In this document: piece after piece, positions 12,069 through 25,500 of the stretch
Numbering within the stretch: position 1 is the first letter of the stretch
How the letters are laid out: each line of letters opens with the position of its first letter
DNA from: Silene conica
Taxonomy: Eukaryota > Streptophyta > Magnoliopsida > Caryophyllales > Caryophyllaceae
NCBI GenBank assembly: GCA_029255685.2
Contig: CM055312.2
Location: 28,180,203 to 28,244,202 of the forward strand
DNA length: 64,000 nt
Direction: 5' to 3'
The notes under the pieces: model-generated
What the model was told of the DNA's origin: nothing
Seen by the model: the letters and a program-made list of their open reading frames with translations, nothing else
Database searches by the model: none
Program-made: the position numbers and the translations under genes

Positions 12069-14980
12069 TGTAATACCCCGTATTTTAGTCTCAGTCAACG
12101 ACAGTCAAACCATGTTTTATACAAGTATTCCAAACGAAATGTTTATAAAGTACTTTACGTAAACTATTATTATTTTATAAATCGTATTTCTACGATTATT
12201 TCGTATTTCATAATCACTTTATATTTGACGATTATTTCATAAAATGACATTTCATTTATATGTCTTTAATTTGATAATATAATTATAATTCGATATACAT
12301 TTCCTATTTTATATTTATTCCTCATCTATAATTGTTTTATTATTTAAATCGTAATTATATTTAAATCTAATTTTTATATATCCTTATATAATTTCTAATA
12401 ATTTTATATTTTATAATTTCTTATAATTAATATAATTAATATTTACTAATGCTAATTTACTTAATTTAATTAGTATGATTATTTGTACAAACTCGTTTTT
12501 TTTTTAAGTTGTGAGTTATGAACGGGTATAGTCATATGGGTCCTCGAGATGCGTGATGGGTTGTGGACTCGGGTTAAGGATGAGAGCAACCAAAACCCTA
12601 CCTTATAATTTTGTTCATCGACAAACCCAAACCCTACCCTATACTTTGTCATCGACATCAACTCCCTACTATCTCATCCATCGACAAACAAACTAAAAAC
12701 CTAGTTCATCTTCAGCCACCGTGGATAGAGGAGGAACGAAGGATAGAGGAACCAAACACACCAGTCGTCTTCGTCAACCACCGAGACCACAACCGTAAGC
12801 ATTCATTGTCGATAATTGTATATTCATGTTTTTCTGCTCGTGTTTTTATTTACGTTTCGTGTTATTGCTGATTTAGTTTTGGGGATACGAGTCTTGGGTA
12901 GTTGAAGTAAGATATGTATAGATGATTTTGGTTCCTTTGTGGTGGAGTGTGGTGGCCGGAGCACCACCAGGAGCGTGGTGGTTTAGAGGCGGCATGAACA
13001 ATTAAAACAAGGTTAGTGTGTGAGTTTATGCTAGCGTGTTTTATAGGGCTGTTTTAGATGGGTTTGGGGGTGTCGAGGGCTGATAGCTACCGCCAGGAGA
13101 GACGTGGGAGATGAGTGATGTTGAGAGTGGTGTTAGGTGGTGGTTAGGGTGGTTGTACTGGTGGCTGGAATGAGGTTTTTAGGGCGTGTTCACGCGGGTG
13201 CAGGAGTATTGGCAAAATAAGCAAAAACAGAGTATCAGCGAGTTGGAGTAGGGTTTTGGCGACGTTTTTTGTAGTGGTTGGTGGTGATTCGTGAGGGAGA
13301 TAGTACCACCCCTGGAACCACCGTGAGCCAGTGGTGGCAAAGGTGGTGGCCAGAGGTGGTGTGGGGCACGGTGGAGAGAGAGAGGAGCGTGAGAATATAG
13401 GGTCGAAGAGATGGTTGCTGAAACTACAGAGTGGCGTGTGTGAGCAGGCGGTTTTGGGTTCTCGTGGTGGTTGATGTGGTGGCCACTGGTGGTGCCTTAG
13501 GCGTGGGAGAGGTAGTTGGGAGTACATAGGTGAGTTTAGGGTTATTGGTGGTGGTCGTTGGTGGTCAGGCCGGTGGTAATAGTGGCGGGAAAAGAGGGCG
13601 TCGGGGCTGTTGGGACTGTTTGTGTCGGGGCTGTTTTATGTCCGTTATTTCGTACGTAGTTGCTTTTGTGAATATGTGTTATTAATCCTATTATTATATG
13701 TATTGTTGTGTCTTTTCCCCATGTGTTGTTATTATTATTATTACTATTACTACTATTATTATTATTATTGTCATATGTTATTATTATTATTATTTACATT
13801 ATTGGTACTATTATTAGGAATGTTACTAGTATGAAAATAATTTTTGTATGGTGATATGTTAATAATGTTTTCATGTTAATTTTATATATTTGGTAACAAA
13901 TAATGAGTAATAAAATTATTGAGATGATTTATGATAATTATTTCTTTAATAATAACTATATGAATATGGGCATGTTTATGAGTATATTATGTGATATGTT
14001 ATTAGAATAATGTGTTATGAGTAATAAAACATAAACATGAGTGAATAATTAATTAGTACTGTTATTAGTTATATGAATAAAATTTGATGTTAATTAATGT
14101 TTATAGAAACTGAATTTTTGGAGTGGAATGTTCTAGACGGTGATTGCTATTTGCAGGTACTACTCCAGGTAGGATACACTGACCCTACCATCTATGATGT
14201 GGTATCAATGGATGTGGTATTGTGTGTTAAGGATGCTGAGCATGATTGATGTGAGATTGATATTTGTTGGATTGATTGTGGATTATTGGTAATGTCATGA
14301 GCATTTCATTATTTGATAGCATGCATGATTGAATAATTATATCGTTGCATTCATGAGCATAGCATATGCATTGGTTACTGAGAAAGTTATGGTCAGATAT
14401 TGTTCTGATATAAAGCTCAGGGTGGTTCTGCAGACCAGGCCTGGTGTCTTATCAGCTATTGAGCTGGTGTTCAGTGACGACCGATTATAGTCTGCCGGGA
14501 GGTTCGGTATGGCTTGGTGCAAGGGTATGAGTTTGAGATTGAGATTTGAGATTTGAGAATTGAGATTGAGCTCGAACATATCATGGCATTTGCATATCAT
14601 TTGACTGTTGCATTATAATTATTGTGTTACCCTACTCAACCGCGAGGTTGACAGTGTATTCGTGTACACCTACGATTATCCGGAATGGGGAGTATATTTT
14701 ACAGGTCAGAGACAGATGAGCTAGGAGCTGGGGCAGGAATGTGAGATGCATACTTTGGACCGACTTAGAATTATATCACATCTAGAGAAGTCATCAGTTG
14801 TATTTTCTTTTCCACTGTGTAATAACTGTAATAATCAAAGTTTAAATTTTATCAGTTTTATATAAAGTACTTTGGTTGTTTTACTTTGTTATTCACTGCC
14901 TCGGACATTCCGAGATGGTAACAACTCTATTTATTCGAGAATGTCTTGCTAAAGGCTCTTAAATAAATGGGGGTGTTACA
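12069..14980 (+). repeat. 5' LTR of LARD element
   Basis: 2912-bp LTR. It contains TTA-rich microsatellite sequence near 13728-13800 and a G/T-rich stretch (12930-13600) that yields spurious frames. It ends CCCTACTCAACC...GGGGGTGTTACA, the same end layout as the other Tekay-like LTRs in the window. Confidence 0.9.
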
Positions 14981-17900
14981 AAGTGGTATCAGAGCGAAAG
15001 ATCCTCAGGCCTAAACCAAATGAAAAACAATGAATATAGGAAGAGTTAAATAAAATGAACCCCAGGCTAGTAACTGTTAGGAGCCCCAGGATTGGGATGA
15101 GTTAGGGGCCCTCTCAAACCAAGCCACTGGCCCTTTCAGTCTAACCTGGTAGCCTTGAGTGATGCAGAGAGTGGGTAGTAACAAATAAAGAATCTGAACT
15201 TGCCTATGTTGTGCTAACATTCTTGCAGGAGAAGAATGAGGTAAGTGGTAACGTGAATTATGGTAGTGATGTGTATAAGAAGATTATGATTAATGTTGAT
15301 TGATCGGAATGATTGATTTGAAATTTTAATGAGTATGGATGATGTCTATTTATTGAGCAATAGTTGGAGTGAGATGATCATATGATTCCGGTGTTTTGAA
15401 ATGTTCATACGGTTATCTGGTATTTAAATGACTATCGTTATTACATGATTTTGATGTTAACTCCTGGTATGGATGAGTAATTTTGTCAATCTTATGATTA
15501 CATGTTATAGCAAACCCTGTCTAGTGATATGCAGAATGTGCTGCCCTAAGCCATGAATGCTACATAGTTATGTGTTGCATAAATCGTACTTAAAATTTTA
15601 TGCCTATATACGCACTTAAATTCGTTATAAAGTTAGTGATCAATAAGGGGCATCTTAGTAACTCCTAGTTTATATATTTCCGAACCCTAATAAGTTGTGT
15701 TGGCACGATGATAGAAACTAATGCATTGTCTATACATACATGATTACGGAGTTATTTAGTTGATTTTATATACGGTTTCACAATCTTTACCGTTTTCTAG
15801 ATGGCAATTACATGTTAATATGGTACAATGTGATTTCAATGCTTCAAATGATACGTCAACATGTTTTAGAGAAGGAGTTGTTGTGCACAAATGTGATAAT
15901 GTGAAGCAATTTTCTTTTGAAACCAAATTTGTAATAGAATTTCCAGAATGTTATCTTGTTTATACGAACTGTCATTTAAAATGTGTTTTCTATATGAATG
16001 TGAAACTTGTATATGTGATAACCTTCTGAATTAGCTTTCCAATGCCGTTGTGTTCATGTTAATACGAGTTATATTTTGCGAGAAATAAATATTTTAGTCG
16101 ACAGTGGTCAGATTGTCATTGTACAATTCTGTTTTGACCCATGTTTTGCAAAAGAAATCATTTAAAACGTGTTTATTGTTTATGCATAATTCCAACTCCA
16201 CTGTTTAGAATATTCATTCACGTTTTCAAATGATAAGTCACGTAAAATCTTAACGAGTCGTTATTTAATAGTGAATTTTGCAAGTTGCTCAATTTTCTGT
16301 CCAATTGCTGTAAAGTTTCTGTTCAGACGTTAATTATGATTTTTTTTGAAAGTTGTTGCGTGATGTATGATTGTTGAAATGGTAAAGTTTTAAATATAAA
16401 AGTTTAATCAAATAAGAATTATGTGATGTACCCTGCGATATCCGGATTTGGCATTAGTAGCATGTACAATAGACTTATGATATGGATCTGAACGTTATTA
16501 TATGGTAATATACCTTGTTTATTTCGGTGATTTTTATATAAAGTTAGTTTCCGTTATACAGACGTTATTGCTTTCTATTGTTATGATCTCAAAATAATTA
16601 TGTGGTGTTTATATGTAATGTTAAAATCATGTTCATCAGAGAAGAGTCTGGACACGTGGTAGAATGAATTTAACTGGTAAACTCATTAGCATGATATAGC
16701 AATCTAATTGTTATATGTAATTGTGAGTATTTTGAACAATGTGAATCTTGTTGATGTTCTTTCATATATTAATGGTATATATCCTTGTCTAGTTCCCTGC
16801 GACTATAATCTTTATAATTTCTTCATGTATATGGTTATGCCACAAAGTGAATTACATATTGTTATGTTTGAATCTGATCACAATACATTGTATTAGTAAT
16901 TTGGTTGACACGTGACTTGTAGGGATGCTAGTCTTGTCTTCGATCTGTAACTTGTAAAATCGTCAGTTGATTCGTAATTGTAAATTGTCATTAATTACAA
17001 CTTCATTGTTTTGAAAGTCTCAAAATGTTTTCAAAGTGATAATCCATGATAAAGCTGATGTTGGATAAATATGGTAATTGTTTTGCAACATGATAGAATC
17101 TGTAACTACATGGTGATGAAATTTTTGCCTGAATATGCAATTGTTCCACATGATATAAACATCTTATTTTGCAAGTTATCTTTATTACTGGCTTTATGAT
17201 AAATGATGTAATGTGAGTGGATGGGAAGTGTAACTAAGTGATTCTAACTTATTGATATCTGGGAATGTGAAGCTGCCTTGCTAGTATATGGTTGGAGTAT
17301 ATCCCGTGGAATATGTCATTGCTCCGTGTTTAATTACATTAATTAAATAATTGCCTAATGTCCTTCTAAAACTGGTGTGCATAAACATGATCTTGCTTCT
17401 ATAATATGAGTATGAGCATGAAAATGGATTAATTTGTCAAGTACGAACTATGAGTTAGTCGCTTGTCTACAATGGTGTAAATGTGATCTGTCGTGTTAAA
17501 AATTCCAAGGGTATATAAGTGTTAGTTACCTTGATTTTGTTTTAACTGTGTAACATGAAAATTGATAAGTAGCTGTTGTTGCTTGAAAAGTCGGATGCTA
17601 GTTGCCAGTATAGAGTAATTAGCTTATCAAATGAATTGTGACTGTTGTTTGAGTGATTTCTTGAGCTTTGGGTGTGGAATTCTATAATGAGGTTCCGGGG
17701 ACGTAACCATGTCTTAAGGAGGATAGGATTGGAAAATCTTGATGTTTTACGACCTAGCTAAGTGGTATATATGTTGTGATTGGCTGATTGAGAATTACCA
17801 TGCATGGGGTCTGCTGTTTTAATTTGTTATGTTTCGATCAATGTTGTGGTTCTTTAAGTGTCTCGTACTTCTGTTGTATGTTAAACTTTGGGGACAAAGT

Positions 17901-18045
17901 TTTTTAAGGGGGATAGAATGTAACATTTCGTTTTTGGGTACTCGTTTAAGTGCTACTTGTGAATGTTGCATGCTTGTTATGTGTTTCCTTATCGCTTTGG
18001 GTTATAGCGAACTTCGGGACGAAGTTCATTTTAAGGAGGGAAGAC
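14981..18045 (+). other. Internal region of LARD, non-coding
   Basis: The first 200 bp or so (14981-15190) resemble the leader of the Tekay-like element at 55019-55205. A second short match, with GTGATATGC and AAGCCATG, lies near 15520-15570. The rest is AT-rich, with no frame longer than 89 codons and no gag or pol motif. The 3' end has GCGAACTTCGGGACGAAGTTC followed by the polypurine tract. Confidence 0.85.
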
Positions 18046-20888
18046 TGTAATACCCCGTATTTTAGTCTCAGTCAACGGCAGTCAAACCATGTTTTATACA
18101 AGTATTCCAAACGAAATGTTTATAAAGTACTTTACGTAAACTATTATTATTTAATAAATCGTATTTCTACGATTATTTCGTATTTCATAATCACTTTATA
18201 TTTGACGATTATTTCATAAAATGACATTTCATTTATATGTCTTTAATTTGATAATATAATTATAATTCGATATACATTTCCTATTTTATATTTATTCCTC
18301 ATCTATAATTGTTTTATTATTTAAATCGTAATTATATTTAAATCTAAATTTTTATATATCCTTATATAATTTCTAATAATTTTATATTTTATAATTTCTT
18401 ATAATTAATATAATTAATATTTACTAATGCTAATTTACTTAATTTAATTAGTATGATTATTTGTACAAACTCGTTTTTTTTTAAGTTGTGAGTTATGAAC
18501 GGGTATAGTCATATGGGTCCTCGAGATGCGTGATGGGTTGTGGACTCGGGTTAAGGATGAGAGCAACCAAAACCCTACCTTATAATTTTGTTCATCGACA
18601 AACACCCTACCCTATACTTTGTCATCGACATCAACTCCCTACTATCTCATCCATCGGCAAACAAACTAAAAACCTAGTTCATCTTCAGCCACCGTGGATA
18701 GAGGAGGAACGAAGGATAGAGGAACCAAACACACCAGTCGTCTTCGTCAACCACCGAGACCATGACCGTAAGCATTCATTGTCGATAATTGTATATTCAT
18801 GTTTTTCTGCTCGTGTTTTTATTTACGTTTCGTGTTATTGCTGATTTAGTTTTGGGGATACGAGTCTTGGGTAGTTGAAGTAAGATATGTATAGATGATT
18901 TTGGTTCCTTTGTGGTGGAGTGTGGTGGCCGGAGCACCACCAGGAGCGTGGTGGTTTAGAGGCGGCAGGAACAATTAAAACAAGGTTAGTGTGTGAGTTT
19001 ATGCCAGCGTGTTTTATAGGGCTGTTTTAGATGGGTTTGGGGGTGTCGAGGGCTGATAGCTACCGCCAGGAGAGACGTGGGAGATGAGTGATGTTGAGAG
19101 TGGTGTTAGGTGGTGGTTAGGGTGGTTGCACTGGTGGCTGGAATGAGGTTTGTAGGGCGTGTTCACGCGGGTGCAGGAGTATTGGCAAAATAAGCAAAAA
19201 CAGAGTATCAGCGAGTTGGAGTAGGGTTTTGGCGACGGTTTTTGTAGTGGTTGGTGGTGATTCGTGAGGGAGATAGTACCACCCCTGGAACCACCGTGAG
19301 CCAGTGGTGGCAAAGGTGGTGGCCAGAGGTGGTGTGGGGCACGGTTGAGAGAGAGAGGAGCGTGAGAATATAGGGCCGAAGAGATGGTTGCTGAAACTAC
19401 AGAGTGGCGTGTGTGAGTAGGCGGTTTTGGGTTGTCGTGGTGGTTGATGTGGTGGCCACTGGTGGTGCCTTAGGCGTGGGAGAGGTAGTTGGGACTGTTT
19501 GTGTCGGGGCTGTTGGGACTGTTTGTGTCGGGGCTGTTTTATGTCCGTTATTTCGTACGTAGTTGTTTTTGTGAATATGTGTTATTAATCCTATTATTAT
19601 ATGTATTGTTGTGTCTTTTCCCCATGTGTTGTTATTATTATCATTACTATTACTACTACTATTATTATTATTATTGTCATATGTTATTATTATTATTATT
19701 TACATTATTTGTACTATTATTAGGAATGTTACTAGTATGAAAATAATTTTTGTATGGTGATATGTTAATAATGTTTTCATGTTAATTTTATATATTTGGT
19801 AACAAATAATGAGTAATAAAATTATTGAGATGATTTATGATAATTATTTCTTTAATAATAACTATATGAATATGGGCATGTTTATGATTATATTATGTGA
19901 TATGTTATTAGAATAATGTGTTATGAGTAATAAAACATAAACATGAGTGAATTATTAATTTGTAGTGTTATTAGTTATATGAATAAAACTTGATGTTAAT
20001 TAATGTTTATAGAAACTGAATTTTTGGAGTGGAATGTTCTAGACGGTGATTGCTATTTGCAGGCTTACTACTCCAGGTAGGATACACTGACCCTACCATC
20101 TATGATGTGTTATGAATGGATGTGGTATTGTGTGTTAAGGATGCTGAGCATGATTGATGTGAGATTGATATTTGTTGGATTGATTGTGGATTATTGGTAA
20201 TGTCATGAGCATTTCATTATTTGATAGCATGCATGATTGAATAATTATATCGTTGCATTCATGAGCATAGCATATACATTGGTTACTGATAAAGTTATGG
20301 TCAGATATTGTTCTGATATAAAGCTCAGGGTGGTTCTGCAGACCAGGCCTGGTGTCTTATCAGCTATTGAGCTGGTGTTCGGTGACGACCGATTATAGTC
20401 TGCCGGGAGGTTCGGTATGGCTTGGTGCAAGGGTATGAGTTTGAGATTGAGATTTGAGATTTGTGAATTGAGATTGAGCTCGAGCATATCATGGCATTTG
20501 CATATCATTTGACTGTTGTATTATAATTATTGTGTTACCCTACTCAACCGCGAGGTTGACAGTGTATTCCTGTACACCTACGATGATCCGGAATGGGGAG
20601 TAGATTTTACAGGTCAGAGACAGATGAGCTAGGAGCTGGGGCAGGAATGTGAGATGCATACTTTGGACCGACTTAGAATTATATCACATCTAGAGAAGTC
20701 ATCAGTTGTATTTTCTTTTCCACTGTGTAATAACTGTAATAATCAAAGTTTAAATTTTATCAGTTTTATATAAAGTACTTTGGTTGTTTTACTTTGTTAT
20801 TCACTGCCTCGGACATTCCGAGATGGTAACAGCTCTATTTATTCGAGAATGTCTTGCTAAAGGCTTTTAAATAAATGGGGGTGTTACA
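18046..20888 (+). repeat. 3' LTR of LARD element
   Basis: 2843-bp LTR matching 12069-14980 at about 98.5%, apart from one larger indel around 19490 (opposite 13515-13610). Confidence 0.9.
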
Positions 20889-22230
20889 GCAAGCGAGATT
20901 TGGCATTCCGATCAATGTCACCGATGACTCCACTTGCCCTAAAATTAAACCCGGTAGTGATGTTGCGGAACTGTTGATCAGAGCGAAGCTTATTATATGG
21001 GACGAAGCACCGATGACACATAAACATAGCTTTGAGGCCGTTGATAAGAGTTTAAAAGATGTCATGCGTATTGTAGATCCGCGTAATGAAACACTACCAT
21101 TTGGTGGAAAAGTGGTCGTTTTTGGTGGCAATTTTTGCGAAAAATTACCAGTTGTTCCTAACGGAAGTAGAGCTGACATTGTGCATGCTTATCTTTGTTC
21201 CTCGTATTTGTATGTTCAAAACTTGGATACAAAAGGTTAACAAACGCTATTTAATTAATTTGTATCTTCTTTAATTCTTTTAAGATGTGTCCTAAATCGT
21301 AGGTGCTTACATTGACTAGAAATATGCGCTTACAAGCGAGAAATAGTGCAGACACTAATGTAGATGAGATAAGGAGATTCTCAGAGTGGATTTTGGAAAT
21401 TGGAGAAGATGGGTTGGCCGGGACTCCAACTGTTGGTAATGGTGAGGCCAACATAGAGTTCCCTGACGATTTACTTATCCAGCAACTCAGAGATCCCATG
21501 ACCTCCTTAGTAGCTATCACTTATCTCAATCTTCAAAATCGTTTATGAGATCCAAATTATCTTCAAGAAAGGGCTATTCTTGCACCCACTCACGAAATAG
21601 TTGAAGATGTAAATGATTATGTGTTATCTCTTCTTGATGGGCAAGAGACCAGATATTTAAGTGTTGATGAGGTTAGTAGAGATAATGGAACTGTAAGCGA
21701 CGATCTTGAACTTTACTCCACTGAGTTATTGAACAGTATTAAATGTTCTGGCCTCCCAAACCATGAATTAAGATTAAAAGTAGGTGTTATGGTTATGCTG
21801 CTTAGAAATATTGATCAATCACGTGGGTTATGCAATGGTACCAGATTAATGGTGACAGATTTGGGGAGACGTGCGTGCTATTAGCCGTAAAGTTTTGACT
21901 GGTAGTCATAAAGGCGATATAGTGTACATTACCCGCATTACACTTACGCCTTCAGATTCAATAAATTTCCAGTCCGGTTCAATAGAAGGCAATTTCCCAT
22001 TGCTGTTTGTTTTGCGATGACAATAAACAAAAGTCAGGGCCAATCCTTATCTCAAGTGAACATTTATCTTCCAAGGTCGGTCTTCGGTCATTGACAACTT
22101 TATGTAGCGATCTATAGGGTTAGTAACAAACAAGATTTGAAGCTATTGATTTGCGTCAATAACAAACGTACATCGAATACTACAACAAACGTAGTTTACC
22201 TTGAAATTTTTCAGTATTTGTAAAGTTTAT
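20889..22230 (+). pseudogene. Helitron Pif1-type helicase, C-terminal part (pseudogene)
   Basis: This resumes the helicase exactly after the GCAAG duplication. It starts with ARFGIPINV and contains the Walker B-type LIIWDEAPM (about 20990-21016), PFGGKVVVFGGNF, TLTRNMRLQ and the C-terminal RLKVGVMVMLLRN. Near 22100 it ends with a degraded copy of the conserved GQLYVAxSRV box. Breaks include a stop after the first block (21238-21240), a stop at 21546-21548 (LQNRL then TGA) and frame changes after 21880. A stretch of about 65 bp between 21238 and 21303 could be a decayed intron or plain damage. Order and spacing match the family. Confidence 0.87.
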
Positions 22231-22443
22231 ATTACTTATAAAATTGTAGGATAATTTGCATTGTTTGTTTTACTTGAATCGTATGGTAGTGATTAGTACT
22301 TTAATTAATTTGTACATTGAATACGAATTTATTGGATTATTTCGGCATTACAAATCAACTATGCTCAATTATATTTTTCTGCATCTAATAATAACAATTG
22401 CTATATGGACCCGTGCATTTTTTGCAACCGGTTTAACACTGGT

Positions 22444-22521
22444 CATGTGTTAAAGGGTGAAAAAGCATTAGCCAAAACATATTTTGCAGAAGATAGCGGC
22501 TGTTGAAGGGAAGAGAGGAAG
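22444..22521 (+). promoter_or_regulatory. Short interval between Helitron end and host gene start
   Basis: Only about 80 bp separate the probable Helitron 3' end from the formyltransferase ATG. The transcription start and core promoter must lie here or inside Helitron sequence. No clear TATA box is seen in the 80 bp; AT-rich stretches occur further upstream at 22200-22400. Confidence 0.35.
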
Positions 22522-25500
22522 ATGAACACAAGCTTGACGCTAAGACGTTGCTTCTGCTGTCTGAGCATTCCCTCTTCCCGTGTTTCTTCTTCTTCTACAT
22601 TGAAGAAGAAGAAGAAGCAATTAGTTTTTCTGGGAACTCCCCAGGTATTTAGTAATTCAATGCATCTTTTTTGTATTCATAAACACCATTAATAAATAAC
22701 TTGTACTACTCCATCCATCCTTATGTAGTTATGTTTATTGTTGTGCAGGTGTGTGTACAAGTACTTGACACTCTTTTCAATGCATCTCAGTCTTCAGATT
22801 CTTCTTTTCAGGTTTCTCCCTTTTCTTCATCTTTCACTTAAGTTTTTTAACAAATTCTCGTTAAAGACGGCACTATTCGTCAGAAGCTTGAATACTGAGA
22901 AATGATCCATTTTCTATCCCTCTTCAGTCACAAGCAAGACTCTTTGAAATGTTTTTTTTATCTATGTGGGATTACAGCATTTTCATTTTTCGAGACCCCA
23001 AATGTTGGGGAGCCAGCCATTGAGACAATGGGGTAACCGGGTAATGCTGATATTGTAGCGATTTGATGAAATTACTTGAAATATGTCAACTATGGGCAAA
23101 AATGGCTCATACAATATCTTTTGTTCATTGCTGCTCTAAAAGAATGCATTGGGTTATTCGATCTTTTTTTTCTATTGAGATATGCTATATACTTATTGAA
23201 ATCTGAGTATTATTTCAAAAAAGTAAAATAAAAAAATTGATTTAGGTTGCAGCAATTGTGACCCAACCACCTGATAGGAGTAGAAAGGCGCCGCCCTCTC
23301 CTGTTGCACAATATGCAATGGATAGAGGCTTTTCTCCAGATCTCATTTTAACTCCGGAGCGTGCCACTGAGGTGATTATACTCTCTTTCTTATCTAAAAA
23401 AGCCTAAATTAAGATATTTTTTTAATCCCAATTCATATTTATACTTACATGTTGTCAACTGAAGCTCGGCTTGTTATTGTAATTGATTCAACTCATATGA
23501 ACCATTAGTAATTTGGATATGGGTATGGATATGGATATAATCTTTCGAATGACGCTACTTGTTATTTTTCGCTTTCTCCATTTATGTCGAGCAATGTTTG
23601 GGAGTCTGTTATGGGAAATATTCAACTCTGGAGTTTGGACTATGAATTTTAGAACCTCTAAGTTGAGAGTTTTCCTATACTACGTATAGTCCAAAAGTTT
23701 TTCTCCATCTAAACAACTTTCTTTTCACGCGTCTTTTGGGTGTCAAAATATAATTCAATCATATTTATTAGTTATTGTTCTCTCTAACTCGTGTAATAAA
23801 TGATAAACAATGTCATTCAATGATAATTTCATGTAGCTATGCTACACAGGAATCATTTTTGGCCACTTTACAAGCCTTAGAACCTGAATTATGTATCACA
23901 GCAGCATATGGGAATATTCTGCCCACCAAGTTTCTGAAGATTCCAACACATGGTAGGGTCACTGTCTCTTGACTGTTCATAATCACCGGCTTTCTGGCTT
24001 ATCTATTCGGAATTATTTTCTCATAGTCTTTTTAGGAGGGAGGAGAGGATACTTAATCTCATTTTTTACTTGTAGCAAGTGCCGTAGGTTAAAAGATTTA
24101 GAGAGTCGCCCCGTTGTGTTTTCTTCTTGAGGCTTATGGACCTGATAGATAACTAGTTTTCAAAGAATGGGTAACTAAAGAGAGGTCATATTGAGAAGGA
24201 TCAATGTTATTCTTTCAAGGGATTTATGATTATGACTGAAATACCCTTGTATATTCCTGATTTTGAAAAGAAACGTCAGAAAATCTGTATCTGTTTTTGT
24301 CATACACAAATATACTCTGGATGAGTGCATATGTATTTTGGTAAAATGGCTGCCCTTCCTAAACTTTAGCTTCAGTTTTTGTTGATGAGGATCCTTTTCT
24401 TTTGTTCTTATGATTTCTGATTTCTGATTTCTGCTCGTCTTCGGACAAACCCAAACTTGAAAGTTTTTTGTTTTCCTTTTACATAGGCACAGTTAACATA
24501 CACCCGAGCTTGCTGCCCCTTTATCGTGGTGCTGCTCCTGTCCAAAGAGCATTGCAGGTTAAAATGCTTTTATGAATCTCTTTGTAAATGACCGATTCTT
24601 GATATTTGAAGTCATCGAGATTGAGAATTTTCCAGGATGGTGTGAATGAAACGGGTGTTTCATTAGCATTCACCGTTAGAGCGTTGGACTCTGGTCCGGT
24701 CATTGCTTCCGAACGAATTACTGTTGATGAAAATATTAAGGTACACATGCTTTGCACGAACTACAATTCTCGCGATCTTCCATTCCAGTATAGCCTGTAT
24801 AGCCTGTGTAGCTGTGGTTTGTGGCTATGAACTTTTTGATATTTGTTTTTTGATAATGTACCCATGAGGCCATCATAGTTCACGTTAATCTTGTCTTAAT
24901 AAGACTCGCCGTAAATACTTCTTTTGATGGATGCTTTTAGTACTGTAGCATGCAGTTACTAAAGATGATGTCTTAGATAGGGTGATACGGTTAAATATAT
25001 CAAAAATATAGTTCCGAGGTCTCATTGTTCTTTGGCTTTGAAAAATGATGGAATAGAACAAAATGACTCACTAAACTTTCCTCGTGTAAATTCTTAAGTG
25101 TGTAGTTAATTGCGGTCTTGGGAGTGCATCTGCTCTCCTTTTACCGTCTCACTTGAGTAATAATTACTTATTTACTTCCCTCCGTCTCATTTATATTGTC
25201 CTACTTTCTATTTTGGATGGAGTTAAGTCTAAGAAAGGTAATAAAATGGCAAAATGAGTGATTTATACTATAAATACTTGCTAAATTTAGAAAGGGGACA
25301 ATAATTTTGAGTGGAGAGTGGACCATTTAATTGAAATGGAGAGAGTATGGAGTTATTAAGAGGCTAGTGCAATCGACTTACAAAATGTTATTTTACCAAT
25401 TTGTATGCAGGCGCCAGAATTGCTGGATTTGCTGTTTGGCCTGGGTGTGTCACATTCAACCATCTTTATCATTCACGCTCCCATTTGATTTATATGGGAT

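Larger units (their letters stand above)
12069..20888 (+). mobile_element. Non-autonomous LTR element (LARD type), Tekay-related
   Basis: Two LTRs (12069-14980 and 18046-20888), each TGTAATACC...GGTGTTACA, surround about 3.07 kb with no recognisable coding sequence. The element is flanked by a perfect GCAAG duplication (12064-12068 and 20889-20893) and sits inside the Helitron helicase. The primer site TGGTATCAGAGCGAAAGA follows the first LTR (14984). The polypurine tract TTAAGGAGGGAAGAC precedes the second (18031-18045). LTR ends, primer site, leader start and polypurine region resemble the coding Tekay-like elements here, so it was probably moved by their proteins. The LTRs differ by about 40 substitutions in 2.8 kb plus one indel of about 65-90 bp, giving an age of about 0.5-1 million years. 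Confidence 0.9.
11146..22443 (+). mobile_element. Decayed Helitron, helicase part to 3' end, split by an LTR element
   Basis: The helicase remains (11146-12068 and 20889-22230) belong to the RepHel protein of plant Helitrons. A likely 3' terminus follows. ACCCGTGCA (22409-22417) and TGCAACCGGT (22423-22432) can form an imperfect hairpin, and shortly after it comes CTGGT (22439-22443), which fits the Helitron CTRRT end. The Rep (HUH) domain and 5' TC end are not visible; the left boundary abuts a broken TRIM. A LARD element occupies 12069-20888 and is flanked by GCAAG on both sides. The exact 3' end is inferred from the terminal motif. Confidence 0.7.

Noticed and set aside
15760-18219. Short frames inside the LARD interior
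   Set aside because: AT-driven, at most 89 codons, no motif; the interior is non-coding.
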